From Betaproteobacteria bacterium (GTDB lineage Bacteria > Pseudomonadota > Gammaproteobacteria > Burkholderiales > Casimicrobiaceae), in contig JAAFJO010000002.1 of the NCBI GenBank assembly GCA_013298145.1, positions 186,001 to 250,000 of the forward strand: a DNA stretch of 64,000 nt, read 5' to 3'. The notes under the pieces were generated by a model. The model searched no databases and was not told the origin of the DNA. It worked only from the letters and a program-made list of their open reading frames with translations. Numbering within the stretch: the stretch's first letter is position 1; the number at the start of each line of letters is the position of its first letter. Below, one piece after another: positions 9,308 to 18,205 of the stretch. The position numbers and the translations under genes were made by a program.

Positions 9308-10504
9308 TCAGATTTCGTCCAGTCGGGGGCCAGCCTGCCCGCGACGGCGGATTTTTACTCGATACATTTCGCGGTCTGCCTCGTGCAGTGCTGAGGAAAA
9401 ACTTGCTTCGTCGAGTTGCGTGCAGCGGGCCCATCCAACCGAGACGCTCGCCAGAGCGAGTCGCGTTTTCCCAGATTGGTGGAGCGTGTTCTGTGCAAGT
9501 ACCGATGCGCTACGCGCTGAGAAGGCGGCCTTGACCTGCTCGGCCATGACTTCTGGTGATTCGATTTCACGCGCAAAAACAATGAATTCGTCCCCACCGA
9601 ATCGTGCAATTAACGATTTCGGTGGCGCGTATTGACGAATCGAGCTCGTGAGAACACGCAGGATGTTGTCGCCGGTCTCGTGGCCTTTTGTGTCATTGAT
9701 CCGCTTGAATTCGTTGATGTCGAATACAAAAACAACGCCGCCGGGAAATGTGCGTGTTGAATGCTGTTTGGTCGCCGAGAAAAAGCCGCGTCTCCCGAGC
9801 ACACCCGTGAGCTGATCGATATAGGCTAGCGCTCGCACCTGCGATGCACGCATTGCATTTACCGCCATGAGCAGCCCTGTCAGGGTACACATGAGTAAAG
9901 TGACGCCGATGAGATGGCTTGCGGCGTTCACTGGGTTTCGCTGTGTTGAGGCCGGCTCAGAGACGCCAGTTAGCGCGAGTAGTGCATGAAGAAGCAACAT
10001 CAGCGCGGTGAGCGCAAGCGCAACGCCCGCCATGACAACGCCGGGTGATCGATGCTTCGTGCGGACTTGCCAAAACTCGTGCGCTGCGAGCGCGGCAGCA
10101 GTCGCCACTGCAAGCGAAGTGAAGCCGATGCGCGCAGCGGCACTCGGGAATAACGCCACAAACACGAAGTTGCTACTAATGCCGAAGATGCTGCCGAGCA
10201 GCGGCCACACCATTGACGCCGTTTTCCGACGGTAGAAGACGCGCGCGCCGTGCCACAGAAAGAACAGCGCTGCAATGAGCATCACATTAGAAGCGGCTCG
10301 TGCGAATAGGTCTGGTACGAAATCCTGGAACGCGCGGATTGAAAACGCTGTGGATGAAAGCAGTGCAGCAAGCAGCCAGAACTCTGGCCCCGGCAGTCGC
10401 TCATCGTCACGCAGAGTCGCCCAGAACGCGAAAGAAAAAATGTAGCCAGCGATCGCGGCCGAGGCGGCAAGCGTGCGCGGGTCAAACGGCTCTAGGTATG
10501 AAAT
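9308..10504 (-). CDS. Membrane diguanylate cyclase (GGDEF), probably AUU start
   Basis: Makes cyclic di-GMP from two GTP. The C-terminal third is a GGDEF domain: DQLTGVLGRRGF, VFDINEFKRINDTKGHETGD, ARFGGDEFIVFA with an intact GGDEF, then SVGWA. The N-terminus is a multi-helix membrane sensor. A conventional start would be GTG 10285 (325 aa), but the frame stays open to 10513 and the extra text (YLEPFDPRTLAASAAIAGY, then WLLAALLSSTAF and FQDFVPDLFARAASN) matches the usual membrane region of betaproteobacterial GGDEF proteins. That extension contains no ATG, GTG or TTG. An ATT at 10504 follows AGAGGA with five bases between, so I infer AUU initiation (398 aa). A sequencing error or frameshift is the alternative. 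Confidence 0.8.
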   Translation of the reverse strand: MSYLEPFDPRTLAASAAIAGYIFSFAFWATLRDDERLPGPEFWLLAALLSSTAFSIRAFQDFVPDLFARAASNVMLIAALFFLWHGARVFYRRKTASMVWPLLGSIFGISSNFVFVALFPSAAARIGFTSLAVATAAALAAHEFWQVRTKHRSPGVVMAGVALALTALMLLLHALLALTGVSEPASTQRNPVNAASHLIGVTLLMCTLTGLLMAVNAMRASQVRALAYIDQLTGVLGRRGFFSATKQHSTRTFPGGVVFVFDINEFKRINDTKGHETGDNILRVLTSSIRQYAPPKSLIARFGGDEFIVFAREIESPEVMAEQVKAAFSARSASVLAQNTLHQSGKTRLALASVSVGWARCTQLDEASFSSALHEADREMYRVKIRRRGQAGPRLDEI

Positions 10505-10965
10505 CGTAGTCCTCTAGTTTGCACTTTGGCGGGGAGGCCGGGAGTTTAACGAGTATCGGTACACAGTTTTTCGCCTTGTGGCGCTTGCTCAGCCTCACGG
10601 ATGACGTAGTAACTGCATGCCAGCGGAGACTCGCGGTCAAGATATGGAAGCATACTTTCGCAGCCGAGCAGTTTTCAAGCATTTTTTCCGAATCTTACGG
10701 ACTCCCTTCGCTTCGCGCGGCGGTGCATCGGTGCCGCACGTTGCGCCAGTCCAGAGCGCCAAGCGGCCTGACAGCCCAAGTTTTTGTATACAAGTCGCTT
10801 ACTTCTTTTATGGCGAAGAGGCGCGTGAACGGTCTGCTGCCCCGCCAATAGCGTCCGCCAAACAAATTCACCGTTGTGCACTGGGCATCGATACCGCGAT
10901 TTTGAAAGGTTGCTGACATCTAGTTTCGAGCGGTGTTGGCTGAAGCAAGCGGCAGAGAGTGACCG
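10505..10965. other. Intergenic region without a recognised gene
   Basis: About 460 bp between the diguanylate cyclase start and the end of the DUF3047 gene. It holds the AGAGGA ribosome-binding sequence of the cyclase at its left edge. Several short frames are open on both strands, but their text is Arg/Ser-rich and resembles no family. I see no RNA gene, terminator or repeat that I can support. Confidence 0.5.
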
Positions 10966-11700
10966 CTAGCGCAATACGATATCAGCGTAGCAGCCACGCG
11001 CGTTGCCGTGTAGCGTATCGGTGTCGGTCATTAACCCAATACTCTCGATTTCACCGGGCTCTTCGCCCGCAAATGCGCGACGGAAGTCTGCTCGTACATC
11101 GCGCTCAAGATCGACCCAGCTGCCGAGCCCTTGCGAGCCACTGCGGACCACGATCTTCTTGATTCGCGAAACGGTGTGGTGGTTGATGATCGTTTCAACT
11201 TTCGCGTCTGCCTCCCAGATGTACTGGATCGATGCAAATGGAATTTCCCAGCCACCGATCAGCTTCGCCATGTTCATTGCAGCACGGTCGACAGCATCAA
11301 TTGTTTCGCGATCCCCTTTGAATGCGACGACGAGACGGACAGGTGCGTCATCGCGGTCGCGCGATTCATTGTCCGCGCCATTGACAAGATTTGGAACATG
11401 CCAGCGCCATGAAAGGTTACTTGCCTTGGAATAAGGCGCGGATACCCGTGCACCCAAGAGTGACCACGACGATTTCGCCTCTCCGAGGATACAGGGCATC
11501 CCATCGACGACAGCGCGACTGTATTCAGTCGGCGTTTTGAATCGGATGATGATAGGTTGCCATGGAGGCTCAAGGGGATTATTAGGAAGCAACAACCGAT
11601 CCGCAGGTGCGCTCACGGGTTTGCGTGAGTCCAAAGTAGTCGCGCATCCGCCGAGCAACAAAAGTATTGCAACCCATCCTAACCACACATTGCACCCCAT
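10966..11700 (-). CDS. DUF3047 lipoprotein
   Basis: A 244-residue predicted lipoprotein. The signal peptide ends in the lipobox LLGGC (Cys19). The body matches the DUF3047 family as I recall it: SWRWHVPNLVNGADNESRDRDDAPVRLVVAFKGD, split here as SWRWHVPNLV and the acidic DDAPVRLVVAFKGD stretch, then SIQYIWEADAKVETII and a C-terminal DTDTLHGNARGCYADI. The function of the family is unknown. It is probably anchored in the outer or inner membrane facing the periplasm. It stands alone, with a short repeat element immediately upstream of its start region. Confidence 0.85.
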   Translation of the reverse strand: MGCNVWLGWVAILLLLGGCATTLDSRKPVSAPADRLLLPNNPLEPPWQPIIIRFKTPTEYSRAVVDGMPCILGEAKSSWSLLGARVSAPYSKASNLSWRWHVPNLVNGADNESRDRDDAPVRLVVAFKGDRETIDAVDRAAMNMAKLIGGWEIPFASIQYIWEADAKVETIINHHTVSRIKKIVVRSGSQGLGSWVDLERDVRADFRRAFAGEEPGEIESIGLMTDTDTLHGNARGCYADIVLR

Positions 11701-11726
11701 GGCATCCCCCTGACTGCTTCTAGTTT

Positions 11727-11917
11727 AGGGAAACGCCGAACAAATCATGCGCGACGAAGGCAGCCTTGCCGGTCCACGGCAAAGCGTCGTCAGAGTTGGG
11801 TGAGCTGACACCCCCAAAATTCTTCAACCTAGCGCCGCTAGGCCTCAGAATTGTGGACACTCAGCGCGTCCCGAGCCGCCATGCGCTGCGTCCCGCAGAC
11901 TTATTTAGCGTTTCCTT
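11727..11917. repeat. Short interspersed repeat with inverted ends, copy 1
   Basis: A 191-bp block. The left end AGGGAAACGCCGAACAAATC (11727-11746) is the inverse of the right end GACTTATTTAGCGTTTCCTT (11898-11917). Inside it, CAAAATTC at 11815-11822 and CCTAGC/GCTAGG at 11828-11833/11837-11842 form a central hairpin. Copies 2 and 3 are at 18020 and 20674. It has no coding capacity and looks like a non-autonomous MITE-like or REP-type element. Confidence 0.65.
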
Positions 11918-11940
11918 GATTGTCGCGAAGCGTAGCGAAT

Positions 11941-12759
11941 TCAAGGCGGGGCGCGATTGCCGAGAACCCTCACCAGTTCGGCGCACACCGGTACCGTACC
12001 AGCGATCACCTCGTTGGTGGACAGATATCGATTGTCGCCGTCGAAATCGCAGACGCTGCCGCCTGCCTCACGCACCAGGAGCCCGCCGGCCGCCGCATCC
12101 CAGGCCGCAAGGCTCATGACGAAAAAGCCGTCGAGTCGTCCCGCAGCGACATGCGCTAGATCAAGTGCTGCAGCCCCCGTCCTGCGAATACTGGCGCAGC
12201 GGCTTGCCACAGCCGTCCATTTCGGCAGGACACGCGTAAAGCTGCCACTTGCGCTTGCGGGCAGCACGGAGGCCACGAGGGCGTCGGACAACGTACGGCA
12301 TGAACTCACCGAAAGGCGGTGAGGGGGTCGATCATCGTCAACCGTAAGCCACGCCCCTTCGCCGCGCTCTGCGTAAAACACCTCGTCGGTGAGCGGGTTG
12401 GCAATCACTCCCGCTACCACTTCACCTTCGAACTCAACTGCAATTGAGGTGGCAATGTAGGGAAAACCGTGAATGAAGTTAAACGTGCCGTCGAGCGGAT
12501 CAATGATCCAGCGATAACCGCTTGGCTCGACATCTGACGCGCTCTCCCGCTCGCCGCCTTCCTCGCCGAGAATGCGGTCGCCAGGAAACGTCGTGCTGAT
12601 TCGCCGAACGAGGTGTCCCTCTACGCTGGCGTCAGTTTCAGTGGCGAAATCGTTGGGCGATTTCTCGTGCAGCGCATGACGACGCGATGCGAACGCGCTC
12701 GCTATCTCAAGCGAGGCTTCAGCGGCTATTTCCAATGCGAGTTGCAGTCGATCACTCAT
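11941..12759 (-). CDS. Inositol monophosphatase family protein (SuhB-like)
   Basis: A 272-residue Mg-dependent phosphatase of the inositol monophosphatase superfamily. Metal-binding residues are visible: GEEGG (Glu66/67), the DPLDGT motif at 87-92, and the late WDAAAGGLLVREAGG motif. Full family length. Substrates of bacterial members include inositol-1-phosphate and other sugar phosphates; SuhB also acts in rRNA antitermination. Whether this is the SuhB orthologue cannot be settled here. A short-repeat copy lies just beyond its 3' end. Confidence 0.9.
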   Translation of the reverse strand: MSDRLQLALEIAAEASLEIASAFASRRHALHEKSPNDFATETDASVEGHLVRRISTTFPGDRILGEEGGERESASDVEPSGYRWIIDPLDGTFNFIHGFPYIATSIAVEFEGEVVAGVIANPLTDEVFYAERGEGAWLTVDDDRPPHRLSVSSCRTLSDALVASVLPASASGSFTRVLPKWTAVASRCASIRRTGAAALDLAHVAAGRLDGFFVMSLAAWDAAAGGLLVREAGGSVCDFDGDNRYLSTNEVIAGTVPVCAELVRVLGNRAPP

Positions 12760-12830
12760 GACGGAAGAATACGAGCAAATCGGCGATATTTAGAAATCTT
12801 CGACGAACGCGCTGCAAACCAGGAGGAACC

Positions 12831-13148
12831 GTGTCGCACATCTCAATCAAACGCCCGCATCACACCACGCAGACAGAGGCGCGCAAAGTCGCCGATAAGG
12901 TCGCGGCAAAGCTCGGTAAAGACTATGACTTGCGCTCCGAATGGGAAGGCGAAGTGCTCTCATTCACCCGAAGCGGCGTGAACGGAACATTGACGGTGAC
13001 CGCGAAGGAGCTACAGATTGATATCAAGCTCGGTCTCTTGATGGCGGCTTTCAAGGGGCCGATTCAAGGCGCCATCGAGAACAATCTCGAGCAGTTGATC
13101 AAACCCGCTGTGGCAACCAAAAAGCCAGCGGCAAAGGCGAGGAAGTAA
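12831..13148 (+). CDS. Polyhydroxyalkanoic acid system family protein
   Basis: A 105-residue protein beginning at GTG 12831, which is preceded by a strong AGGAGG at 12821-12826. The sequence has the look of the small PHA granule/regulatory family (HISIKRPHHTTQTEARKVAD at the N-terminus, then VLSFTRSGVNGTLTVTAKELQID and LGLLMAAFKGPIQGAIENNL given in parts). It has a Lys/Ala-rich tail (ATKKPAAKARK). Members of this family are found in polyhydroxyalkanoate-producing proteobacteria; the molecular role is poorly defined. It stands alone here, divergent from the phosphatase gene. Confidence 0.8.
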   Translation: MSHISIKRPHHTTQTEARKVADKVAAKLGKDYDLRSEWEGEVLSFTRSGVNGTLTVTAKELQIDIKLGLLMAAFKGPIQGAIENNLEQLIKPAVATKKPAAKARK

Positions 13149-13299
13149 GCCTGATCGCGGTAACTCCTCAGAGGTAACACTTTTTGCATTTATCCCCTAT
13201 TTTACGAGAGCTAGACGCGTGAAATGCTTCTGAACAACAATGACTAATTTCTGCCGTTCGCTCCGTCGATAGTTGGAGAAAAGCGAAATAGCTTATTCC

Positions 13300-13806
13300 C
13301 TACGCCTTCCGACGAGGCTTTGCCACGCTGCCTACGCGCACCACATCATCTGCGCGGTCGCCCAACAGGTAGCGTGCACCGCTGCCGCGTGTCGAGGCCA
13401 CGTCGCCAGGGTTGTAGAGCGCACACCGCTTGAGTGACAAGCAGCCGCAGCCGATACAAGCGCTCAGCTGATCACGTAACTGCGTCATCGCCGCGATTCG
13501 CGCGTCGAGCAAGGGCTTCCACGCGCGGGAGAGTTTCGCCCAGTCGTCAACCGTTGGCGTGCGTTTTTCGGGCAGCGTGGCGAGCGCCGATCGAATCTCA
13601 TTCAGGCTTAGGCCAACGCGCTGCGCCGCGAGAATGAATGCGACTCGACGCAACACCTCTTTCGGATACTGACGACGCCCGCTCGCTCGTCGCGCGCCTG
13701 CGATCAACCCCTCATCTTCGTAAAAACGTAGCGCGCTCGCGGCGATGCCAGAGCGCGCCGCCACCTCGCCGATACTGATCCACGGTGTCGATTCCACGTA
13801 AGCCAT
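13300..13806 (-). CDS. soxR: Redox-sensitive transcriptional activator SoxR
   Basis: A 168-residue MerR-family regulator. ATG 13806 gives the normal N-terminus (WISIGEVAARSGIAASALRFYEDEGL) with the DNA-binding helix-turn-helix in residues 8-45. The redox sensor is intact: Cys117, Cys120, Cys122 and Cys128 in CIGCGCLSLKRC, the SoxR CX2CXCX5C motif that holds the [2Fe-2S] cluster. An upstream in-frame extension would cover its own promoter region and was rejected. A SoxR-type palindrome lies between it and the divergent gene at 13881, so it probably regulates that gene and itself. Confidence 0.95.
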   Translation of the reverse strand: MAYVESTPWISIGEVAARSGIAASALRFYEDEGLIAGARRASGRRQYPKEVLRRVAFILAAQRVGLSLNEIRSALATLPEKRTPTVDDWAKLSRAWKPLLDARIAAMTQLRDQLSACIGCGCLSLKRCALYNPGDVASTRGSGARYLLGDRADDVVRVGSVAKPRRKA

Positions 13807-13817
13807 TAAAAAAGTGT

Positions 13818-13848
13818 TTGACTTAAAGTTAACTTTAACTTGCATATT
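13818..13848 (+). promoter_or_regulatory. SoxR box in a MerR-type promoter with 19-bp spacer
   Basis: A -35 element TTGACT (13818-13823) and a -10 element CATATT (13843-13848) are separated by exactly 19 bp, the long spacer typical of promoters activated by MerR-family proteins. The spacer contains the perfect palindrome TTAAAGTTAACTTTAA (13823-13838), whose core AAGTTAACTT is identical to the core of the enterobacterial SoxR operator. It points rightward at the gene starting at 13881. Confidence 0.8.
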
Positions 13849-13880
13849 ACATCGGGTCAACTTTTCAGAATCGAACTGCA

Positions 13881-15176
13881 ATGCAATTTGAAACTCAGGC
13901 TTTACGCAACCTGCCATTGGCACTTTTCACAGAACGCGCCCCCATCGAGCCGTGGCTTGCAACCTCGATTGCGGCAATGAGCGACGCAAGACTCATCGAA
14001 GCCTGCATCGATGCAATCTCTCGCCCGAAGGCGGGCAACAAGAGGACGTCATTCTTGCTCCACGCGCCGCTGGAGCTACTCGCTCGGGCCGCACTTTTGC
14101 CACTCGTGCAGTTGCAACAGCGCGACCTCGCGCGACGGCGCATCGCAGAGATTGCTGTGCGTTACGCGAACGCCGGCGAGGAGCTGAGTATTGTCGAGAA
14201 GCGCTACGAAAGTGCGTCTGAGGCGCAGGCGGAACTGCTACGTGCTGTTGCAAGCGGTGACTCAGATGTCGCCGATGCTGCACTTTGCCACGTGTTGCAA
14301 CGCATGCCAATCACACAAATCGCTAGCGACCTGTTCGATCCCATCGCAGCCTCTTACGCGGCCGCCGCACACGCCCCCATTCTGCTTGCCGAGTTACATC
14401 GTGTTGCCGGTCGATTTACGAATGCGGGTTTGCTCGTTCGAGCGCCGCTGCGCTATCTCGCAAGCCAGCCGAACGCGCGATTAAATTGGTTGGACGCGTC
14501 TGAGGCCTTGGCATCGGAGTCAATGCCAGAGGAGCCCACCCAGTTGGCGCGGGTTCTATCGAAGCCCGAAGCCATCGCGCTGGCGGAGCACAGCATTACA
14601 GCAACGCTGCCAGCCCCGGAATCGCTCGGGCGCTATCAGCGTGATCTGGGCGCCTTCGCATTCAAAGATGTCGGCGCGGTCGCACGGGTGTTGTTGCGCA
14701 CGGCGGCACATTCGATGCTGCAAGACGATGCGAAGCACGCACCCTACGGTTGGACGCATTGCCTAACGCTTCCCTTGGCGCTCTTGTCAAACTTGCCGTA
14801 CTCGAACAATACACAGCGCGTCTGCGCGATGGCAAGCGCTGAGGTGTATGCGTTTCGCGCAACGATGGCGAGGGTAGCGCTCGATTTCAACTGGAAACCA
14901 GAGCCGCCAACACATCGAGAGTGGATCGCTGCAACGCCTCGCGAAGCGGCTGCAATCGTGTACCACGCGCCAGAGAACGAAAGATCTGCATACCGCGAAA
15001 AGCTCGCGACCGAGGCCGCCGTTCACCGCGACGCGCATCTAGCGAAGTACACGCTTGCGTGCTTTGATGCAGCGGCGCGCGACCCTGAGTACGAATCGCT
15101 CTATCTTGCTGCGGCGGCCTATCTCAACGCGTGGTGGCGTGAGTTTGACGCCGAGCGGACAGGCGAGCCCGAATAA
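13881..15176 (+). CDS. Unrecognised protein, probable SoxR target
   Basis: A 431-residue soluble protein with no signal peptide or membrane segment and no family that I can name. It is Ala/Leu/Arg-rich and looks almost wholly alpha-helical. Recognisable blocks are PLELLARAALLPL, RYANAGEEL, HAPILLAELHRVAGRF, APYGWTHCLTLPLALL (with His and Cys), and a C-terminal HLAKYTLACFDAA followed by LYLAAAAYLNAWW. The scattered His and Glu residues in helices could bind a metal or haem, but this is speculation. It starts about 33 bp after the -10 of the SoxR-type promoter, so expression under redox stress is likely. Its 3' end is 10 bp from the convergent glutamate-synthase-like gene. Confidence 0.8.
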   Translation: MQFETQALRNLPLALFTERAPIEPWLATSIAAMSDARLIEACIDAISRPKAGNKRTSFLLHAPLELLARAALLPLVQLQQRDLARRRIAEIAVRYANAGEELSIVEKRYESASEAQAELLRAVASGDSDVADAALCHVLQRMPITQIASDLFDPIAASYAAAAHAPILLAELHRVAGRFTNAGLLVRAPLRYLASQPNARLNWLDASEALASESMPEEPTQLARVLSKPEAIALAEHSITATLPAPESLGRYQRDLGAFAFKDVGAVARVLLRTAAHSMLQDDAKHAPYGWTHCLTLPLALLSNLPYSNNTQRVCAMASAEVYAFRATMARVALDFNWKPEPPTHREWIAATPREAAAIVYHAPENERSAYREKLATEAAVHRDAHLAKYTLACFDAAARDPEYESLYLAAAAYLNAWWREFDAERTGEPE

Positions 15177-15186
15177 TCCATGCGCG

Positions 15187-16782
15187 CTAACCCAGTGCGA
15201 ACGTGTCCGCCCGCGCCTTGTCCCAGTAGTACGCGAACACGCGATGACTCGATACATCTTCAAGCAATTCGCCATGCCGCAAGAATTTGTAGAGCGTGGC
15301 GAGTGAGGTGACCTCTGTCGAGCTGATGCGACGGATGATGTGTTCGGGTTTGAGTTGATTCGGATGCGTGAGTCCCGCTGCGGCGATCAGCTCCGCAAGC
15401 GCGTGCAATGTGCTTTTGTGAAACTCGGTAACGCGTGTTGCTTTGTCGGGGACGACGAGCGCGCGTTGGCGAATCGGGTCTTGTGTGGTCACCCCTGTGG
15501 GGCAGTTTCCCGTATGACAAGTCTGCGCTTGAATACAGCCCACAGCGAACATAAATCCGCGCGCCGAATTACACCAATCAGCGCCCATTGCGAGTGTCTT
15601 TGCGATGTCAAAAGCCGACACGATTTTTCCGCTTGCACCGAGCTTCACACGGTCACGCAAGCCGATACCTACGAGCGTGTTGTGAACGAGAAGAAGCGCT
15701 TCACGAAGCGGCACGCCTACATGATCAGTGAATTCAACAGGTGCAGCGCCGGTACCCCCTTCGCTGCCATCGATCACAATGAAGTCGGGCACGATGTTAG
15801 TTTTCACCATGGCTTTCGCGATCGCAAAAAATTCCCAGGGATGACCGATTGCGAGCTTCATACCTGCAGGCTTGCCGCCTGAGAGCTCGCGCATTTTTGC
15901 GATGAATTCAAGGAGTTCGATCGGGTTCGCAAACACTGAATGTCGCGCTGGGGAAACGCAGTCAGCTCCAAGGGGTACGCCACGGGCCTCAGCGATCTCG
16001 GCGGTCACTTTCGCGCCTGGTAGTACGCCACCGTGCCCTGGTTTTGCGCCTTGGGATAGCTTCAACTCAACCATCTTGACTTGCGGATCGCGCGCTTGTT
16101 CCGCGAAGCGAACAGGGTCAAACGACCCATCTGCTTTTCGGCAACCAAAGTAGCCGCTGCCGATTTCCCAAATGAGATCCCCACCGTGCTCGCGGTGGTA
16201 TTTCGAGATAGAGCCTTCGCCTGTGTCGTGTGCGAAGCCGCCGGTCTTCGCGCCTTTATTCAGAGCGCGGATTGCATTGGCTGATAACGCACCGAAGCTC
16301 ATCGCAGAGATATTGAACACGCTCGCGCTGTAGGCATGCTCGCCCTGGCCAATGGTGAGTCGAAAGTCATGCGTTGGGATCGCGGCTGGCGCGATTGAAT
16401 GATTGATCCACTCGTAGCCCGTCTCGTAGACATCAAGCTGTGTTCCGAACGGTCGTTTGTCGGAATCACGCTTGGCCCGCTGGTAAACAAGTGAACGCGC
16501 GGCGCGAGAAAAGGGCGAGGCTTCATTGTCGCTTTCGATGAAATATTGCCGCATCTCTGGGCGAATGTATTCAAAGAAGAATCGGAAGTGCGCGAGGATG
16601 GGGTAGTTGCGTCGAATCGCCTGCCGGGTTTGCAGCACATCAATCACACCAATCGTGGTGAAAAACCCCGAGATCGCGATGATCGGCCACGTCACCCACG
16701 GTGCTTTGAAAACAAATTCAAGCGCAAGACTCGCGAAAAAGACAGCGGCGACGATTGCGAAGGTATAGAAGCGAGAGGGCAT
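15187..16782 (-). CDS. FMN-binding glutamate synthase family protein
   Basis: A 531-residue protein with two N-terminal hydrophobic segments (about residues 5-45) followed by the FMN-binding domain of the glutamate synthase large subunit. Visible motifs include ISAMSFGALS, HDTGEGSISKYH, KPGHGGVLPGAKV, the IDGSEGGTGAAP loop and the cluster-binding CIQAQTCHTGNCPTG, whose C-x5-C-x4-C spacing matches the [3Fe-4S] site of GltB. The amidotransferase domain of true GltB is absent. Proteins of this size are common in proteobacteria, and their exact reaction is not established. Confidence 0.9.
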   Translation of the reverse strand: MPSRFYTFAIVAAVFFASLALEFVFKAPWVTWPIIAISGFFTTIGVIDVLQTRQAIRRNYPILAHFRFFFEYIRPEMRQYFIESDNEASPFSRAARSLVYQRAKRDSDKRPFGTQLDVYETGYEWINHSIAPAAIPTHDFRLTIGQGEHAYSASVFNISAMSFGALSANAIRALNKGAKTGGFAHDTGEGSISKYHREHGGDLIWEIGSGYFGCRKADGSFDPVRFAEQARDPQVKMVELKLSQGAKPGHGGVLPGAKVTAEIAEARGVPLGADCVSPARHSVFANPIELLEFIAKMRELSGGKPAGMKLAIGHPWEFFAIAKAMVKTNIVPDFIVIDGSEGGTGAAPVEFTDHVGVPLREALLLVHNTLVGIGLRDRVKLGASGKIVSAFDIAKTLAMGADWCNSARGFMFAVGCIQAQTCHTGNCPTGVTTQDPIRQRALVVPDKATRVTEFHKSTLHALAELIAAAGLTHPNQLKPEHIIRRISSTEVTSLATLYKFLRHGELLEDVSSHRVFAYYWDKARADTFALG

Positions 16783-16951
16783 AGAAACTCAGTGCAAAGA
16801 TGGCGCGAGAGGAGACCCCTGAAAATACCTTGAGTCGGGCAGATCGCCGACTAAGTCTAACGTGCAGCGACCGCGTACGTCACCATTCGAAGCACCTCGT
16901 GGTGAAGCCAAGATCGGGTTTGGGCCGCGACCAGCGAATCCCTAGAATCGA

Positions 16952-17677
16952 ATGATGACTACCGTTCTCATTACCGGCGCGACGCGTGGAATCGGATACG
17001 CCGCCACTGCCCGCTTGCTGAAGCGCGGCGTGAATGTACTGGCGTTGGGGCGTGACTTCTCGCAATTCGCAATCACGGGTGAACGCGTTACTCGCGTGCC
17101 ATTCGATCTGCGCGCGGTCGACGGTATCGAATCGCTCTGTGACACGTTGCCTGACATTGATGTGCTGGTGAATAACGCGGCATTGCTCACTACTGAGCCG
17201 TTTGCAAATTACACCGTTCAGTCACGTCGCGATCTGATCGCAACCAACATCGAAGCGCCAGCGGAATTGATTCGCGTGCTTGCGCCAAAGATGATTGCAC
17301 GCGCGATGGCGACAGAGCGTCCTGAGCGGATTAAGGGGCGGGTCATCAATATTGCCTCGGTTGCGGGATTTGGCGGACACCCTGACGTTTGGTACGGTGC
17401 GAGCAAAGGCGCGCTCTTAAATCTCACCAAGAGTCTGGCAAAGCTTTATGGCCCACAGGGCGTCATGGTGAATGCAGTTGCGCCCGGCCCAACGAAAACA
17501 GCGATGTTCGATCGCCTGCCGCAATCGCGAATTGACGAGTTCAACCGACTGGTATTTGCGCAGCGATTTGCCGAACCCGATGAAATCGCGCGCGTTATCG
17601 AATGGCTCGCGCTCGATGCCCCGGAGTATGTGAATGGCAGTTGCATCGACGCTGCGAGTGGCGGTTACCTAAGGTAG
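16952..17677 (+). CDS. Short-chain dehydrogenase/reductase (SDR)
   Basis: A 241-residue classical SDR. It has the cofactor motif TGATRGIG at 8-15, NNAA at about residues 74-77, the catalytic Ser in NIASVAG and YGASK as the YxxxK pair, and the C-terminal PGPTKTAMFD loop. It is an NAD(P)-dependent oxidoreductase of unknown substrate. ATG 16952 and 16955 are both possible starts. No operon partners. Confidence 0.9.
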   Translation: MMTTVLITGATRGIGYAATARLLKRGVNVLALGRDFSQFAITGERVTRVPFDLRAVDGIESLCDTLPDIDVLVNNAALLTTEPFANYTVQSRRDLIATNIEAPAELIRVLAPKMIARAMATERPERIKGRVINIASVAGFGGHPDVWYGASKGALLNLTKSLAKLYGPQGVMVNAVAPGPTKTAMFDRLPQSRIDEFNRLVFAQRFAEPDEIARVIEWLALDAPEYVNGSCIDAASGGYLR

Positions 17678-18019
17678 CTTTCTAGTTCTAATTCTTATTC
17701 GACAGCGACTGCGTCAAAATTACCGGGCGTCACAAAAGAGCGGATTAATGCTGTCTCGCCGCACTAAACGGGCGATTAGCGTCGTTTTGTGTTTCGCCAT
17801 ATTACTACTCACGAAGTCTCAGTTCCCTTGGGAAACGCTCGACTCCGAATTGAAGTGGCTCGCATCTTGCCGAGGCGATTCTTTGATTGACGTTGCACAA
17901 ACGCAGCGCTCTTCGTCGGCGCGGCCTGGAACTGCGTAGTCGTGCCAAAAATGTTGCACTCCGCGAATACACTGTTCTTTTGAGAACGTAATCGCGCTCA
18001 GCGATTCGCGTTTAAATCT
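17678..18019. other. Intergenic region without a supported gene
   Basis: About 340 bp between the SDR gene and repeat copy 2. A 63-codon frame from 17748 begins with a plausible membrane segment (RAISVVLCFAILLLTK) but then turns into text resembling nothing and has no clear ribosome-binding site. I do not call it a gene. Confidence 0.4.
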
Positions 18020-18184
18020 AAGGAAACGCTGAACAAATCTCTCGCGTCCGTCAAGTCGGCGGGCTTGGGCGATCTGGAAGCCCAAAATTCCTCAACATAG
18101 CTCCGCTATGCCTCAGAATTTTGTGCCTCTAGCTCCCCCCAATCCGCCGCGCGCCGAATCGCAGAAACTTGCTCAGCGGCTACA
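18020..18184. repeat. Short interspersed repeat with inverted ends, copy 2
   Basis: The left end AAGGAAACGCTGAACAAATC (18020-18039) is nearly identical to that of copy 1; the right end (about 18165-18184) is a degenerate inverse of it. The centre is a strong hairpin: CAAAATTC (18083-18090) pairs with GAATTTTG (18116-18123), and CATAGC (18096-18101) with GCTATG (18105-18110). It lies directly upstream of the TonB receptor gene. Confidence 0.65.
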
Positions 18185-18205
18185 TCATTGTTGCGGGGAA
18201 ATTCG

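Noticed and set aside
13807..13923. Longer SoxR start at 13923
   Set aside because: The extension would be translated through the SoxR box and promoter and adds 39 residues not found in the family.
17748..17939. A 63-codon frame starting with a hydrophobic segment
   Set aside because: Only the first third looks like protein; no ribosome-binding site and no recognisable continuation.
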